Source of the DNA: Paenibacillus_D tarimensis_A
Lineage (GTDB): Bacteria; Bacillota; Bacilli; Paenibacillales; Paenibacillaceae
Reading direction: 5' to 3'
Length of the DNA: 64,000 nucleotides
NCBI GenBank assembly: GCA_041281825.1
Contig: CP166298.1
Location: 4,030,001 to 4,094,000, forward strand
Shown: positions 8,492 to 17,151 of the stretch, one piece after another
How the letters are laid out: each line of letters starts with the position of its first letter
Position numbering within the stretch: the first letter of the stretch is position 1
The notes under the pieces: generated by a model
Databases searched by the model: none
Seen by the model: only the letters and a program-made list of their open reading frames with translations
Told to the model about the DNA's origin: nothing
Position numbers and translations under genes: made by a program

Positions 8492-8837
8492 TACGACATC
8501 TCTCCCTTATCCTCATTAAAGATAATGATAGCATAAACAGGCGTTTACAAGTAACCTTATGAAGGCGGCTTTTCCCTTTTTTTCGCTAATTTTGCCTGCT
8601 TTGCTGATGCGTGATTCTCCCTCTATCACGATCTGCTCTACGGTTCCCGGTAAAAGTCATTTGCAATTCGGAGATATTCCGAGTAAAACTATGAAAAAAC
8701 CTTTTATTAGCGCTTACATAACAAGATTGATTCTAGCATCGTGTGACAACTTTGTGTATAATAAAACGCGTTGAACATCGGCCCCGATCTTTCTGAGAGT
8801 GGAAGATCACTATTTTTATAGAAGATGAGAGGAGATT
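8492..8837. other. Divergent intergenic region before the SulP gene
   Basis: No gene is supported here. It holds the 5' ends of polA (minus) and the SulP gene (plus). A TATAAT at about 8756-8761 could be a -10 but has no good -35. A weak cre-like sequence, TATTAGCGCTTACA (8705-8718, 12 of 14 matches to TGWAANCGNTNWCA), lies upstream. A short hairpin, GATCTTTC/GGAAGATC (about 8788-8809), lies in the presumed leader. Confidence 0.4.
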
Positions 8838-10295
8838 ATGATTTTGCTTGCAAAACTGAAAACAACATGGTTCTCGAACGTGAGAATGGACGTCCTGGCG
8901 GGGATAACCGTCGCGCTGGCGCTTATTCCGGAGGCAATCGCTTTCTCGATCATCGCCGAGGTCGATCCAATGGTCGGTCTGTATGCATCGTTCTGCATTG
9001 CCGTCACGATCGCCTTCGTCGGAGGCCGGCCGGGCATGATTTCCGCCGCAACGGGTGCGATGGCGCTGTTAATGATCACATTGGTAAAAAACCACGGTCT
9101 GGAATACCTGCTCGCAGCGACCGTACTAACCGGTCTCATTCAGATTCTGTTCGGTGTGATGAAGCTTGGACGATTTATTACGTTTATTCCGCATTCCGTC
9201 ATTATCGGATTCGTTAATGCGCTTGCTATTCTTATTTTTTTAGCGCAGCTGGAACAATTTGAAGGCGCAACCTGGCTTATGTATGTTCTCGTCGCTGTTA
9301 CATTAGCCATCATATATATTTTGCCGCGGTTTACGAAGGCCGTTCCTTCCCCGCTGGTTGCGATTATCGTCATAACAGCCGTTGTCATTTGGGGCGGATT
9401 TGACTTAAGAACCGTCGGCCATATGGGCGAAATTACGAAATCACTGCCGATATTTCATTTGCCGATGATTCCAATGAATCTGGAAACGCTAATGATTATA
9501 TTGCCATACTCGCTTCCGCTTGCGCTTGTCGGCATACTGGAGTCGCTGCTGACCGCAACAATCGTCGATGAAATGACAAATACGAAAAGCGATAAGAACC
9601 GGGAGATCCGCGGCCAAGGAATTGCGAACACGATTACCGGATTCTTCGGCGGCATGGCCGGCTGCGCAATGATCGGACAATCGGTCATCAATGTCAAATC
9701 CGGCGGCAGAGGCCGGCTGTCCAGTCTGGTTGCGGGTGTATTCCTTCTGTTCCTTATTATCGTTTTGGGCGATATCGTCGTCCAAATTCCGATGGCCGCA
9801 CTCGTCGGCGTTATGATCATGGTCTCGATCGGCACATTCGACTGGAAATCGCTGCTGGATATGCGCAAGATCCCCGTAACCGATTCGGCCGTCATGGTAT
9901 CCACAGTCATCGTTACCGTCTACACGCATAATCTGGCCTTGGGCGTCGGAGTCGGTATCGTGCTAAGCGCTATATTCTTCGGCTGGAAGATCGCCAAAAT
10001 TCATGAAACTACAAATCTGCAGCCCGATGGCTCGAAGCTTTATCTCATTAGAGGCCAGATGTTCTTCGGAACGATGATGCACTTTACGGATCTGTTCGAT
10101 GCAGCTCAAGATCCGGAGCGGATTGTTATTGATTTCTCGGCATCGCATGTGTGGGATCACTCCGCTGTCACGGCGATTGCGAAAGTGGTGCAGAAATATC
10201 AGGAACAAGGAAAACATGTTCAGATTGTCGGGTTGAATGAAGAAAGCAAGCATATTATCGAACGGATCGGAATAACAGCTCCAACCGGACATTAA
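8838..10295 (+). CDS. SulP-family anion transporter with STAS domain
   Basis: The 485-aa product is an integral membrane transporter of the SLC26/SulP family. It has about 12-14 hydrophobic segments from residue 15 to 380, the family motifs GITVALALIPEAIAF and GLYASF near the N-terminus, and a cytoplasmic STAS domain at about 400-480 (IVIDFSASHVWDHSAVTAI). Family substrates include sulfate, bicarbonate and C4-dicarboxylates; which applies here cannot be read from the sequence. No sulfur or carbonate genes adjoin it. A GAGGAG Shine-Dalgarno precedes the ATG, and the gene ends in a strong hairpin terminator, so it is probably monocistronic. Confidence 0.92.
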   Translation: MILLAKLKTTWFSNVRMDVLAGITVALALIPEAIAFSIIAEVDPMVGLYASFCIAVTIAFVGGRPGMISAATGAMALLMITLVKNHGLEYLLAATVLTGLIQILFGVMKLGRFITFIPHSVIIGFVNALAILIFLAQLEQFEGATWLMYVLVAVTLAIIYILPRFTKAVPSPLVAIIVITAVVIWGGFDLRTVGHMGEITKSLPIFHLPMIPMNLETLMIILPYSLPLALVGILESLLTATIVDEMTNTKSDKNREIRGQGIANTITGFFGGMAGCAMIGQSVINVKSGGRGRLSSLVAGVFLLFLIIVLGDIVVQIPMAALVGVMIMVSIGTFDWKSLLDMRKIPVTDSAVMVSTVIVTVYTHNLALGVGVGIVLSAIFFGWKIAKIHETTNLQPDGSKLYLIRGQMFFGTMMHFTDLFDAAQDPERIVIDFSASHVWDHSAVTAIAKVVQKYQEQGKHVQIVGLNEESKHIIERIGITAPTGH

Positions 10296-10301
10296 AAAAC
10301 A

Positions 10302-10340
10302 AATAAGGCGCTGCTTACGTGATGTAAGCAACGCCTTATT
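10302..10340. terminator. Bidirectional terminator
   Basis: A near-perfect 17-bp stem (AATAAGGCGCTGCTTAC pairing with GTAAGCAACGCCTTATT, one mismatch) with a 5-nt loop has A/T runs on both sides. It serves the SulP gene and the oppositely oriented small gene ending at 10386. Confidence 0.85.
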
Positions 10341-10385
10341 ATATAAAGATTTTCAAAAATAAATATAATCATCGACAGAACAAGG

Positions 10386-10562
10386 TTATGTTGTTCTCTT
10401 GGAACGAAAGATCTCCAGGACCGTCTCCTTGAACCGTTCTTTCAATCGCCGGTATGTCTTTTGATGATGCTGCAGCTCGGTACGAAGCTCATCTCTGGTT
10501 TCTTCACGGGATTGCTCCCACATCTCCATCGCAGCTCTTCTGTATTTCGATTCGAACATCAT
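10386..10562 (-). CDS. Small charged helical protein, unknown
   Basis: A 58-aa product of unknown family, very rich in Glu, Arg and Lys, which looks like one long amphipathic helix or coiled coil (REETRDELRTELQHHQ, then LKERFKETVLEIFRS). It has no membrane segment or cysteine motif. The start at 10562 (tandem ATG ATG) is set by AAGGAGG 8 nt upstream. The frame is open further upstream only because it runs into a repeat element. Two copies of the dispersed palindromic element (10576-10655) end precisely at this Shine-Dalgarno. Expression is plausible but unproven. Confidence 0.55.
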   Translation of the reverse strand: MMFESKYRRAAMEMWEQSREETRDELRTELQHHQKTYRRLKERFKETVLEIFRSKRTT

Positions 10563-10575
10563 CGCGAATTCCTCC

Positions 10576-10655
10576 TTACATAGGGATCTTTGAGCGGAGC
10601 TCAAAGTCTCTCAGCTTACATAGGGATCTTTGAGCTTCGCTCAAGTCTCTCCGCG
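10576..10655 (-). repeat. Dispersed palindromic element, locus A (two tandem copies)
   Basis: On the minus strand each 40-bp copy reads GGAGAGACTTTGAGC or a variant, a 3-nt loop, then GCTCAAAGATCCCTATGTAAG. The core TTTGAGC/GCTCAAA is a 7-bp palindrome, shortened by one base in the upstream copy. The downstream copy runs straight into AAGGAGG, the ribosome-binding site of the 58-aa gene. Related copies are at 18444-18483, 20702-20818, 26027-26053 (remnant) and 28448-28520. Confidence 0.85.
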
Positions 10656-10751
10656 GTTATGGAAACGCTTTCGGTATTAAATTGATTATACTAAATTTTC
10701 TGATAATTTGTCAAACCACCTGTTCGTCTCTAGACTAGCCCGGAAAATCCA

Positions 10752-10780
10752 ACAGGCATCCGCAAGGGGCGGATGCCTGT
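10752..10780 (-). terminator. Terminator of the pst-phoU operon
   Basis: A perfect 12-bp stem, ACAGGCATCCGC/GCGGATGCCTGT, with a 5-nt loop lies 22 bp after the phoU stop. On the minus strand it is followed by TGGATTTTCC, so the T tract is short. Confidence 0.75.
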
Positions 10781-10801
10781 CACTACTAAAATGTAAATCC
10801 T

Positions 10802-11461
10802 TTAATTATTGAGGTCCGGACGTTTCCCGGTGACCAAGTAAACGACGCTCTCACCGATGTTCGTCGCATGATCGGCGATTCGTTCGATATAACGTCCGAC
10901 GAAGCTGTACATCATTGCTTGCGAAATGGTCGCGGGATTCTCCATCATTATCGTGAACAATTCGCGAAAGATCTGACCATAAAGGGCGTCGACCTGATCG
11001 TCGTCTTTGCCCACTTTGTAAGACAGATCCACATTTTCATGAATAAACGATTGAATCGATTCGTAGATCATCAACTGCGCAATTTCCGCCATGCGCGGGA
11101 GGTCGATCAACTGTTTTACGTGATGCTGACCTTCCAGGCGAATGACAACTTTCGCGATATCGACCGACAAATCGGCCATCCGTTCCAGGTCATTGGCAAT
11201 CCGGAAGGCGGATAAGATGCGGCGAAGATCTTTGGCCACCGGCTGCTGTGTTGCAATCAGCTGTGTGCCGAGCTCGGTTATTTTTTCTTCCATCGCGTTA
11301 ATCTCCGGATCGGCTTTAATGATCGCTTGCGCCTTTACGACATCGATTTCCTCCAATGCCTTCATCGATTCGCTGAGCACATTCTCGACGCGATTGCCCA
11401 TTTCAACAAGCAAGTCATCCAACTGCTTAAGCGCTTGATCAAATTCTTTACGAATAGGCAT
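10802..11461 (-). CDS. phoU: Phosphate signalling regulator PhoU
   Basis: PhoU links the Pst transporter to the PhoR kinase and dampens the phosphate-starvation response. The 219-aa product has two repeated three-helix PhoU domains, with the conserved signatures DLERMADLSVDIAK near residue 90 and YIERIADHATNIGESV near 190, each carrying the acidic metal-binding residues. I chose the ATG at 11461 (MPIRKEFD) because AAAGGA lies 10 nt before it; the ATG at 11470 sits on top of that site. It is the last gene of pstS-pstC-pstA-pstB-phoU. Confidence 0.95.
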   Translation of the reverse strand: MPIRKEFDQALKQLDDLLVEMGNRVENVLSESMKALEEIDVVKAQAIIKADPEINAMEEKITELGTQLIATQQPVAKDLRRILSAFRIANDLERMADLSVDIAKVVIRLEGQHHVKQLIDLPRMAEIAQLMIYESIQSFIHENVDLSYKVGKDDDQVDALYGQIFRELFTIMMENPATISQAMMYSFVGRYIERIADHATNIGESVVYLVTGKRPDLNN

Positions 11462-11508
11462 CTCGATCATTTCCTTTCATTAGTTTCTTCTTATAATATA
11501 TTCTTGAT

Positions 11509-12261
11509 CTATCCGAATCTTCCTGTAATATAGTCCTCTGTTTTTTGATTCTTCGGATTGGAGAAGATATCAATTGTATTTCCGTATTCAACGACTACGC
11601 CGTTAAGGAAAAATGCGGTTTTTTCCGATACGCGGGCCGCTTGCTGCATATTATGGGTAACAATAATAATCGTATAATTCTCTTTTAAGTTTTGGATTAA
11701 TGCCTCGATTGTATTCGTAGAGATTGGGTCCAATGCAGAAGTCGGCTCATCCATTAACACAATTTCTGGATCGACTGCAATTGTCCGCGCAATGCATAAC
11801 CGCTGCTGCTGCCCGCCGGACAATCCCATTGCGTTTTTACTCAGACGATCCTTTACTTCATCCCATAAGCCGGCGGATACTAAGCTTTTCTCCACAACTT
11901 CGTCCAGCACTTTCTTCTTGCGGATGCCGTTTAATTTCAATCCTGCCGCTACATTTTCGTAGATCGACATCGTCGGAAACGGATTCGGCTTCTGAAACAC
12001 CATGCCGATCCGATGGCGAACGGTAACCGGATCAATGTTGGGTTCGTAAATATTTTTATCGTCAACCAAAATCTGGCCCTTCACTTTCGTTCCTTCTATC
12101 ACTTCATGCATCCGGTTTACACACCGGAGAAAAGTTGATTTGCCGCACCCTGACGGTCCGATTAACGCTGTCACTTGACGATCGGGAATCGTTAGGTTTA
12201 TATCTTTGATGGCGTGAAAATCACCGTACCATGCATTCCATTGTTTCACTTCAATTGTCAT
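11509..12261 (-). CDS. pstB: Phosphate ABC transporter ATP-binding protein
   Basis: PstB is the ATPase that powers high-affinity phosphate import through PstA/PstC. The 250-aa product has Walker A GPSGCGKST (near residue 36), the Q-loop region MVFQKPNPFP, the signature LSGGQQQRL, Walker B IVLMDEPTSALD and the switch histidine in IIVTHN. Length equals the family norm. The frame is open 44 codons upstream, but MTIEVKQWNAWYG aligns with the family start and AGAGGTGG lies 5 nt before it. It lies 32 bp after pstA and 47 bp before phoU in the same transcript. Confidence 0.97.
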   Translation of the reverse strand: MTIEVKQWNAWYGDFHAIKDINLTIPDRQVTALIGPSGCGKSTFLRCVNRMHEVIEGTKVKGQILVDDKNIYEPNIDPVTVRHRIGMVFQKPNPFPTMSIYENVAAGLKLNGIRKKKVLDEVVEKSLVSAGLWDEVKDRLSKNAMGLSGGQQQRLCIARTIAVDPEIVLMDEPTSALDPISTNTIEALIQNLKENYTIIIVTHNMQQAARVSEKTAFFLNGVVVEYGNTIDIFSNPKNQKTEDYITGRFG

Positions 12262-12293
12262 CTTTGCCACCTCTAAGTAAAAGTGTATTCGAT

Positions 12294-13142
12294 TTAACCT
12301 TTCCGTCTTGCCGTTAATACTCTGGCAAGGATATTTAATATCAATACGATCAAGATGAGGGTTAATGCTCCGGCCCAAGCTTGTGCCTGCCAATCTTGAT
12401 AAGGGGCAATAGCATAGTTAAAAATCATAACCGGCAGCGTAGCGATCGGTTTCAAGATGCTTTCATGCCAATAACGGCTGCCGAAGACCGTCATGAGCAG
12501 CGGCGCCGTTTCTCCGGCGATCCTGGCAATAGCGAGCATGATCCCTGTGACGATCCCCCGCGTAGCCGAAGGGAGGATAATGAACAGAATTACTCTCCAC
12601 TTTGACAATCCCAGTGCCAATCCCGCTTCCCGGATATGGCCCGGAATTAATTTTAACATTTCATCTGTTGTACGGGTAACGGCGGGAATCATTATGATCG
12701 CCAAAGCAACTCCACCCGCAAGAGCCGAGAACCCCCCCATCGTTAAAACGATGAGCAAATAAACAAAGATACCGACGACAATTGAAGGAACCCCCAATAA
12801 AGCATCGGTAAGAAAGCTTACCAGCTTTCCAAGCCGATTTCGGCCATACTCCGAAAGGTATATTCCGGACATTATTCCTAATGGAATTCCAATGAGACAG
12901 GCGATTCCGACAACAATTCCCGAGCCGACAATCGCATTCGCCATTCCTCCGCCCGGTTCACCGACAGGTGCGGGTAAATTCGTCAAGAAGTCGATATTTA
13001 ACGCCGGCAGTCCTCTAATAATGACATAGGCAAAAATACTGAACAGCGGTATGATCGCAACGACTGTACATACAATAGTAAGCGACAGCATCGTATAGCT
13101 CTTCATTCTCCTGGAACGCAATGAGGAAGTACCAGCCTTCAC
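12294..13142 (-). CDS. pstA: Phosphate ABC transporter permease PstA
   Basis: PstA is one of the two membrane subunits of the phosphate importer. The 282-aa product has about six hydrophobic segments and the binding-protein-dependent permease loop EAGLALGLSKWRVILFIILPSA near residue 170-190, which contacts PstB. It probably starts at GTG (13142): AGGAGG lies 9 nt upstream inside the end of pstC, and only one base separates the pstC stop codon from this GTG, so translation is coupled. Confidence 0.96.
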   Translation of the reverse strand: MKAGTSSLRSRRMKSYTMLSLTIVCTVVAIIPLFSIFAYVIIRGLPALNIDFLTNLPAPVGEPGGGMANAIVGSGIVVGIACLIGIPLGIMSGIYLSEYGRNRLGKLVSFLTDALLGVPSIVVGIFVYLLIVLTMGGFSALAGGVALAIIMIPAVTRTTDEMLKLIPGHIREAGLALGLSKWRVILFIILPSATRGIVTGIMLAIARIAGETAPLLMTVFGSRYWHESILKPIATLPVMIFNYAIAPYQDWQAQAWAGALTLILIVLILNILARVLTARRKG

Positions 13143-13143
13143 C

Positions 13144-14055
13144 CTATTTCACCTCCTGAGTGCCGCGTGTAAAGGACCAGACCAAAATACGGGCGATCAT
13201 GTTAACAAATAGGGTTACTGCAAACAAAACAAGGCCGATTTCGATCAAAGCCGATACATTCAAGTCGGATGTGGCTTCCGTAAATTCATTGGCAATGACC
13301 GAGGCCATCGTATAAGCCGGATCAAATATCGTCTGAGGAATGATCGGTCTGTTCCCGATGACCATCGTTACCGCCATCGTTTCTCCGATCGCCCTGCCTA
13401 GGCCAATAATCATCGCACCCAAAATACCGGAGCGGGCATAGGTCAGAACCGAAGTACTGATCATTTCCCACTTCGTGGCGCCAAGAGCGTAAGACGCCTC
13501 ACGCTGTGTATCTGGAACGGTATTGATCACTTCCCGGGATATAGCTGTTATCGTTGGTATAATCATTATAGCCAATACGATGGATGCGGTAATTAACCCG
13601 ACGCCGAATGAAGGGCCCGCAAAATAAGGAATAAAACGGCCCAAAGTATTAATCAGCGCAGGAGAGACGTATTCGCGAACAAAAGGAGCCAATACAAAAA
13701 TCCCCCATATTCCATATACAATCGATGGAATCGCAGCCAGCAGTTCAACTAAATAACCGACAGGAGTACGAATCCATCTCGGCGCAAGCTCAACCAAAAA
13801 GACGGCAATGCCTATACTGATCGGTGTTGCAATAAGCAAGGCAATGAGCGATGAAACGATTGTCCCGAATATAAAAGGCCATGCTCCATAAATATCTCTG
13901 TTGGGCTTCCAATCCGATCCGTATATAAAGGACAGACCGAACTCTTTAATGGAAACCAGCGAACCCTTGTACAATTCAAATATAAGTAATATAAATAAAA
14001 CAATAATACTTAATCCGAAACCGTATACGATCCACTTAAATAAACGGTCCCCCAT
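13144..14055 (-). CDS. pstC: Phosphate ABC transporter permease PstC
   Basis: PstC is the partner of PstA in the membrane channel for phosphate. The 303-aa product has about six transmembrane segments, a periplasm-side loop after the first, and the EAA-type loop REASYALGATKWEMI at about residues 190-205. It starts at ATG 14055 with GGGAGAG 10 nt before it. It is separated from pstS by 145 bp that hold a terminator-like hairpin, so pstC and the later genes are probably expressed by read-through at a lower level than pstS. Confidence 0.96.
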   Translation of the reverse strand: MGDRLFKWIVYGFGLSIIVLFILLIFELYKGSLVSIKEFGLSFIYGSDWKPNRDIYGAWPFIFGTIVSSLIALLIATPISIGIAVFLVELAPRWIRTPVGYLVELLAAIPSIVYGIWGIFVLAPFVREYVSPALINTLGRFIPYFAGPSFGVGLITASIVLAIMIIPTITAISREVINTVPDTQREASYALGATKWEMISTSVLTYARSGILGAMIIGLGRAIGETMAVTMVIGNRPIIPQTIFDPAYTMASVIANEFTEATSDLNVSALIEIGLVLFAVTLFVNMIARILVWSFTRGTQEVK

Positions 14056-14138
14056 CAGCTAACCACTCTCCCGGACACCAAAATCATTCTTGAATAAGAT
14101 TCCAATTATTCCATTTACATATACTTAACAATTTTCTT

Positions 14139-14170
14139 AAAAAGCAAGGAACCCGTCGTAGGGTTCCTTG
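14139..14170 (-). terminator. Hairpin with T tract between pstS and pstC
   Basis: A perfect 10-bp stem, CAAGGAACCC/GGGTTCCTTG, with a 6-nt loop is followed on the minus strand by CTTTTT. It lies 31 bp past the pstS stop. It probably causes partial termination and sets a higher PstS to PstCAB ratio. Confidence 0.85.
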
Positions 14171-14200
14171 AGCTTCATAATAGTCAAAGCCGATCTTCGA

Positions 14201-15352
14201 TTATTCCATTACCTTTTGGCCGTCAACTGTAACTTTTTCAAGCTGCTTTTTATTCAATTCCTGAAGTTCTGCAGGCAATGGAGCGTAATTCAGTTCAGCG
14301 GAGTATTGTTGACCTTCCGTGTTTGCCCACCCAAGTGCTTTAACGATTTCTTTCGCTGCGTTCATATCCGTTTGTTCTGCACGAACAATCGCCCATGTTA
14401 CTGCAGCAATTGGATAAGAACCTGTACCAGGCATGTTTACCATGGAGAAACGAAGATCCTCCGGAACTACTTTCACCGCTCCAGCCGCTGCCGCACTTAC
14501 ACTATCGAGAGAAGGAGTAACGAATTCGCCTTCCTGGTTCTGGATATTGGCAACCGGGATATTGTTTTCCGTAGCGTATTCCAAACCGATATAACCGATG
14601 GTTCCAGGCGTATTCGACAATTGGCCTGTCAAACCTTCATTTCCTTTAGCGCCAATGCCGACCGGGAAATCAACGTTTTTGCCGACGCCGATTTCATCTT
14701 TCCATGTTTCGCTAACAGCACTCAGATAATCAGTAAAGGTATGCGTAGTACCGGATCCGTCCGTGCGGAACACAGTTGCGATTGGTTGGTCTGGCAATGT
14801 CAAACCGTCATTCACAGCAGCAATTGCAGGATCGTTCCAGTTTTTAATTTTACCCAGGAAAATATCTGCAATCAGCTCTCCGGTTAAATTCAATTTTCCG
14901 CTCTCTACACCTTCGAGATTGAAGGCAATTACCACTGCTCCGAGCGTCATAGGCATATGGAGAACGTTGCCTCCGGCTTGTTCGATTTCTTCGTCCTTCA
15001 TTGGAGCATCCGTTGCGCCGAAGTTTGTAATTCCTTCGATGAGCTGTTTAATACCCGTCCCGGAACCGGTGGATTGGTAGTTCACCGTTACATTTTCGTT
15101 CTCTTTATTGTAGACATCAAACATCTTCGAGAATAACGGGTAGATAAATGACGATCCCGAAGCATTGAGCGTAATCGCTTCTGTCTTTTCCTCTTCGTTG
15201 TTGTCAGCAGGCGCATTGTTTGACGGCGCAGCCGGTGTGTTATTCGCCGGTGCTTCATTATTCGGAGTATTTGCTCCGCAAGCCGCTGTAATGACAAGCA
15301 TAAACGCCATAACCAGCATTAAGATCCCCTTGTTCTTACCGTTAAACAACAT
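14201..15352 (-). CDS. pstS: Phosphate-binding lipoprotein PstS
   Basis: PstS captures phosphate outside the membrane and hands it to PstCA. The 383-aa product has a lipoprotein signal (MLVMAFMLVITAACGAN, cleavage before the Cys), a low-complexity Asn/Ala/Pro linker, then the phosphate-binding fold: LNASGSSFIYPLF, YQSTGSGTGIKQ, FGATDAPMKDEE and FRTDGSGTTHTF. I chose ATG 15352, 5 nt after GAGGAG, over a GTG two codons upstream. It is the first gene of the pst operon and lies directly behind a PhoP box. Confidence 0.97.
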   Translation of the reverse strand: MLFNGKNKGILMLVMAFMLVITAACGANTPNNEAPANNTPAAPSNNAPADNNEEEKTEAITLNASGSSFIYPLFSKMFDVYNKENENVTVNYQSTGSGTGIKQLIEGITNFGATDAPMKDEEIEQAGGNVLHMPMTLGAVVIAFNLEGVESGKLNLTGELIADIFLGKIKNWNDPAIAAVNDGLTLPDQPIATVFRTDGSGTTHTFTDYLSAVSETWKDEIGVGKNVDFPVGIGAKGNEGLTGQLSNTPGTIGYIGLEYATENNIPVANIQNQEGEFVTPSLDSVSAAAAGAVKVVPEDLRFSMVNMPGTGSYPIAAVTWAIVRAEQTDMNAAKEIVKALGWANTEGQQYSAELNYAPLPAELQELNKKQLEKVTVDGQKVME

Positions 15353-15405
15353 AACCACTCCTCAGAAATTGTTTTTTCTTAATCGGGCTCCCCCGGACAA
15401 GTACA

Positions 15406-15459
15406 ATCATAACCGCGAATTGTAAATCGCGTATTCGTTCTTTGTAAACTCCGTGTTAA
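15406..15459 (-). promoter_or_regulatory. PhoP box and promoter of the pst operon
   Basis: On the minus strand four hexamers are spaced exactly 11 bp apart: TTAACA (15454-15459), TTTACA (15443-15448), CGAATA (15432-15437, weak) and TTTACA (15421-15426). They match the TT(A/T)ACA direct repeats bound by PhoP of Bacillales. A -10 TATGAT lies 9 bp after the last hexamer (15406-15411). The phoP promoter at 35582-35646 has the same geometry. Confidence 0.85.
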
Positions 15460-15485
15460 AAAATGCGTTTCCGCTTGTTAATTAG

Positions 15486-16625
15486 TTATTCTTCCTTCTT
15501 TTGTTCTTTATATTCCGTCAGTAATCGCTCTATTTCGCCAGAAACGTGCGCGGAATGCGCACATGCGCGAGAGGATAATTCGACAATTTCTTTACTGCTT
15601 GTGCGGTTTTCCGCAGCGGAACGAAACAAGGCCTCAAATAAACGTGAAGCTTCATTTACATATTTCCCGCTTGACAGCGTTTCTTCTCGCCCGGTCTGAA
15701 CCAGCCTGGCGGTCTGGGATACCGCCTCCAGAATGGAACCGATCAAATGGTTAATCTCGTCCGCAGAACGTTTCGTTTCATTCGCCAACAGACGTATTTC
15801 TTCGGCAACGACAGCAAAGCCCCTTCCATGTTCTCCGGCCCGCGCCGCTTCGATCGTCGCGTTCACGGCAAGCAAATTCGATTGCTCGGCAAGTTCGCGG
15901 ATAATTCCGGACACCTTGCCGATGTTGTTCGCACTCCCCTGCAGCTCGTGCATTTGCTCCTCCTGCCTGTTTGTATTCTCAGTGAATCGTCTGAAGGCCT
16001 CAATGACTTTGTCCAGTTCGTTCTTGCCCGACAATGTAATGTCCAGCATGTTTGCCGACAGCTGTTCCCCCTGCTCTGCCGATTGCTTTACCTTTGTAAC
16101 GGCATGGTCGATATCGTTCATCATCGTAACGGTGCCGCGGATTGTGCTTACCTGAGATTCCGTTGCATCCTTCTGAATGAGCCTGGAAATATTCAACATA
16201 TCGGTTATCGTCAATATGCCGGCGAAACGCCCTTGCTCCGTTATGATGATGCAATCAAACAACGATTGTTCCTGCCCGCCAAGTGCTTGATCAAGCAACA
16301 ATTGTGCGGACAGGCCGATATCGATTTGGAGGATGTGCGTATCCATCAGATTGGTAATCGGACGCTCGGCAAACAACTCCCTGGCAAACCGTCTGCTCAT
16401 CGACCGGTGAAATTTATCCCTCATCACAAGGCCTGTCGGCCGATGTTCTTCATCGCAAACCGCAACACCTAAACTTTCCGGGTCTCTATCCAGCTGTTGA
16501 TTGACTTCCGCACACGTTTGGAAGGGCTTTACGGTTTGGAGCGTTCTTAGAAACTGTAAAATAAGCGGGTCACGTACCGGCGTTTTCCGAACCGTTTCCT
16601 GCTGCTTCATAATGATGGTTGACAT
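15486..16625 (-). CDS. Soluble CBS-domain chemoreceptor-like protein
   Basis: The 379-aa product has no membrane segment. Residues ~20-165 resemble a pair of CBS domains (SLGVAVCDEEHRPTGLVMRD; QSLFDCIIITEQGRFAGILTITDML), which usually bind adenine nucleotides or similar ligands. Residues ~170-379 form a methyl-accepting chemotaxis signalling coiled coil with the hairpin tip ELAEQSNLLAVNATIEAARA. It should therefore be a cytoplasmic receptor feeding CheA/CheW. The start at 16625 follows AAGGAG by 8 nt. It ends only 27 bp before the PhoP box of pst, but its own control is not visible. Confidence 0.85.
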   Translation of the reverse strand: MSTIIMKQQETVRKTPVRDPLILQFLRTLQTVKPFQTCAEVNQQLDRDPESLGVAVCDEEHRPTGLVMRDKFHRSMSRRFARELFAERPITNLMDTHILQIDIGLSAQLLLDQALGGQEQSLFDCIIITEQGRFAGILTITDMLNISRLIQKDATESQVSTIRGTVTMMNDIDHAVTKVKQSAEQGEQLSANMLDITLSGKNELDKVIEAFRRFTENTNRQEEQMHELQGSANNIGKVSGIIRELAEQSNLLAVNATIEAARAGEHGRGFAVVAEEIRLLANETKRSADEINHLIGSILEAVSQTARLVQTGREETLSSGKYVNEASRLFEALFRSAAENRTSSKEIVELSSRACAHSAHVSGEIERLLTEYKEQKKEE

Positions 16626-16732
16626 CTCTCCCACTCCTTATCTTTCGTTCTACTAATGAATATAAAGCCAGTGAGTTAACGGAAATGCCAAGGAATGTTA
16701 AGAACATGTTAAAATTGCTTTGTTATATAAGC

Positions 16733-16778
16733 ATATAATTATATAATCATTGACAAATGGATTTTACGCTGAGAAAAT
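16733..16778 (+). promoter_or_regulatory. Candidate arsR promoter and operator
   Basis: A -35 TTGACA (16750-16755) is followed after 17 bp by a weak -10, GAAAAT (16773-16778). A perfect 12-bp palindrome, ATATAATTATAT (16733-16744), lies just before the -35 and could be the ArsR operator. ArsR sites vary, so this is tentative. Confidence 0.4.
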
Positions 16779-16825
16779 AACAATAGCAAAGTAGAATACC
16801 AACTCAGATGAAAGGAGTACGGTTA

Positions 16826-17140
16826 ATGGCGGAAATTGAGGAGCTGGCGGATATCTTTAAACTTCTAGGGGACAAGAACAGAATGTCCATTGTTTCCTTT
16901 CTGAAAGAAAAAGATCTGTGCGTATGCGAGCTTGTTGAACTGCTGCAAACGAGCCAGCCGAACATCAGCCAGCATATCCGCAAGCTGAAGGATGCCGGTC
17001 TGCTGAAAGAGACGCGCAAAGGACAATGGATTTATTATTCGTTGAATACCGCCGACAAGCCATATCTTCAATCGGTTTTGTCTCATATTCCTTCCCAAAA
17101 GGAACATTTGGTTAAACTATCTGCAATGAATTGCAATTAA
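16826..17140 (+). CDS. arsR: ArsR-family arsenic-responsive repressor
   Basis: ArsR represses the ars operon and lets go of DNA when As(III) binds. The 104-aa product is a winged-helix protein with KDLCVCELVELL in the region of the DNA-binding helices: the Cys-Val-Cys pair there is the classic ArsR metalloid site. The recognition helix is QTSQPNISQHIRKLKDAGLL and the wing GQWIYYSLN. MAEIEEL at 16826 is the likely start, with AAGGAG 8 nt upstream; the frame is open for six more codons. A further pair of C-terminal Met/Cys residues (AMNCN) is present. First gene of arsR-arsB-arsC-arsI. Confidence 0.93.
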   Translation: MAEIEELADIFKLLGDKNRMSIVSFLKEKDLCVCELVELLQTSQPNISQHIRKLKDAGLLKETRKGQWIYYSLNTADKPYLQSVLSHIPSQKEHLVKLSAMNCN

Positions 17141-17151
17141 CGGAGGCAGCT

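Noticed and set aside
8705..8718. cre site for the SulP gene
   Set aside because: Only 12 of 14 positions match, with the conserved second base wrong, and no clear promoter is near; mentioned only in the intergenic entry.
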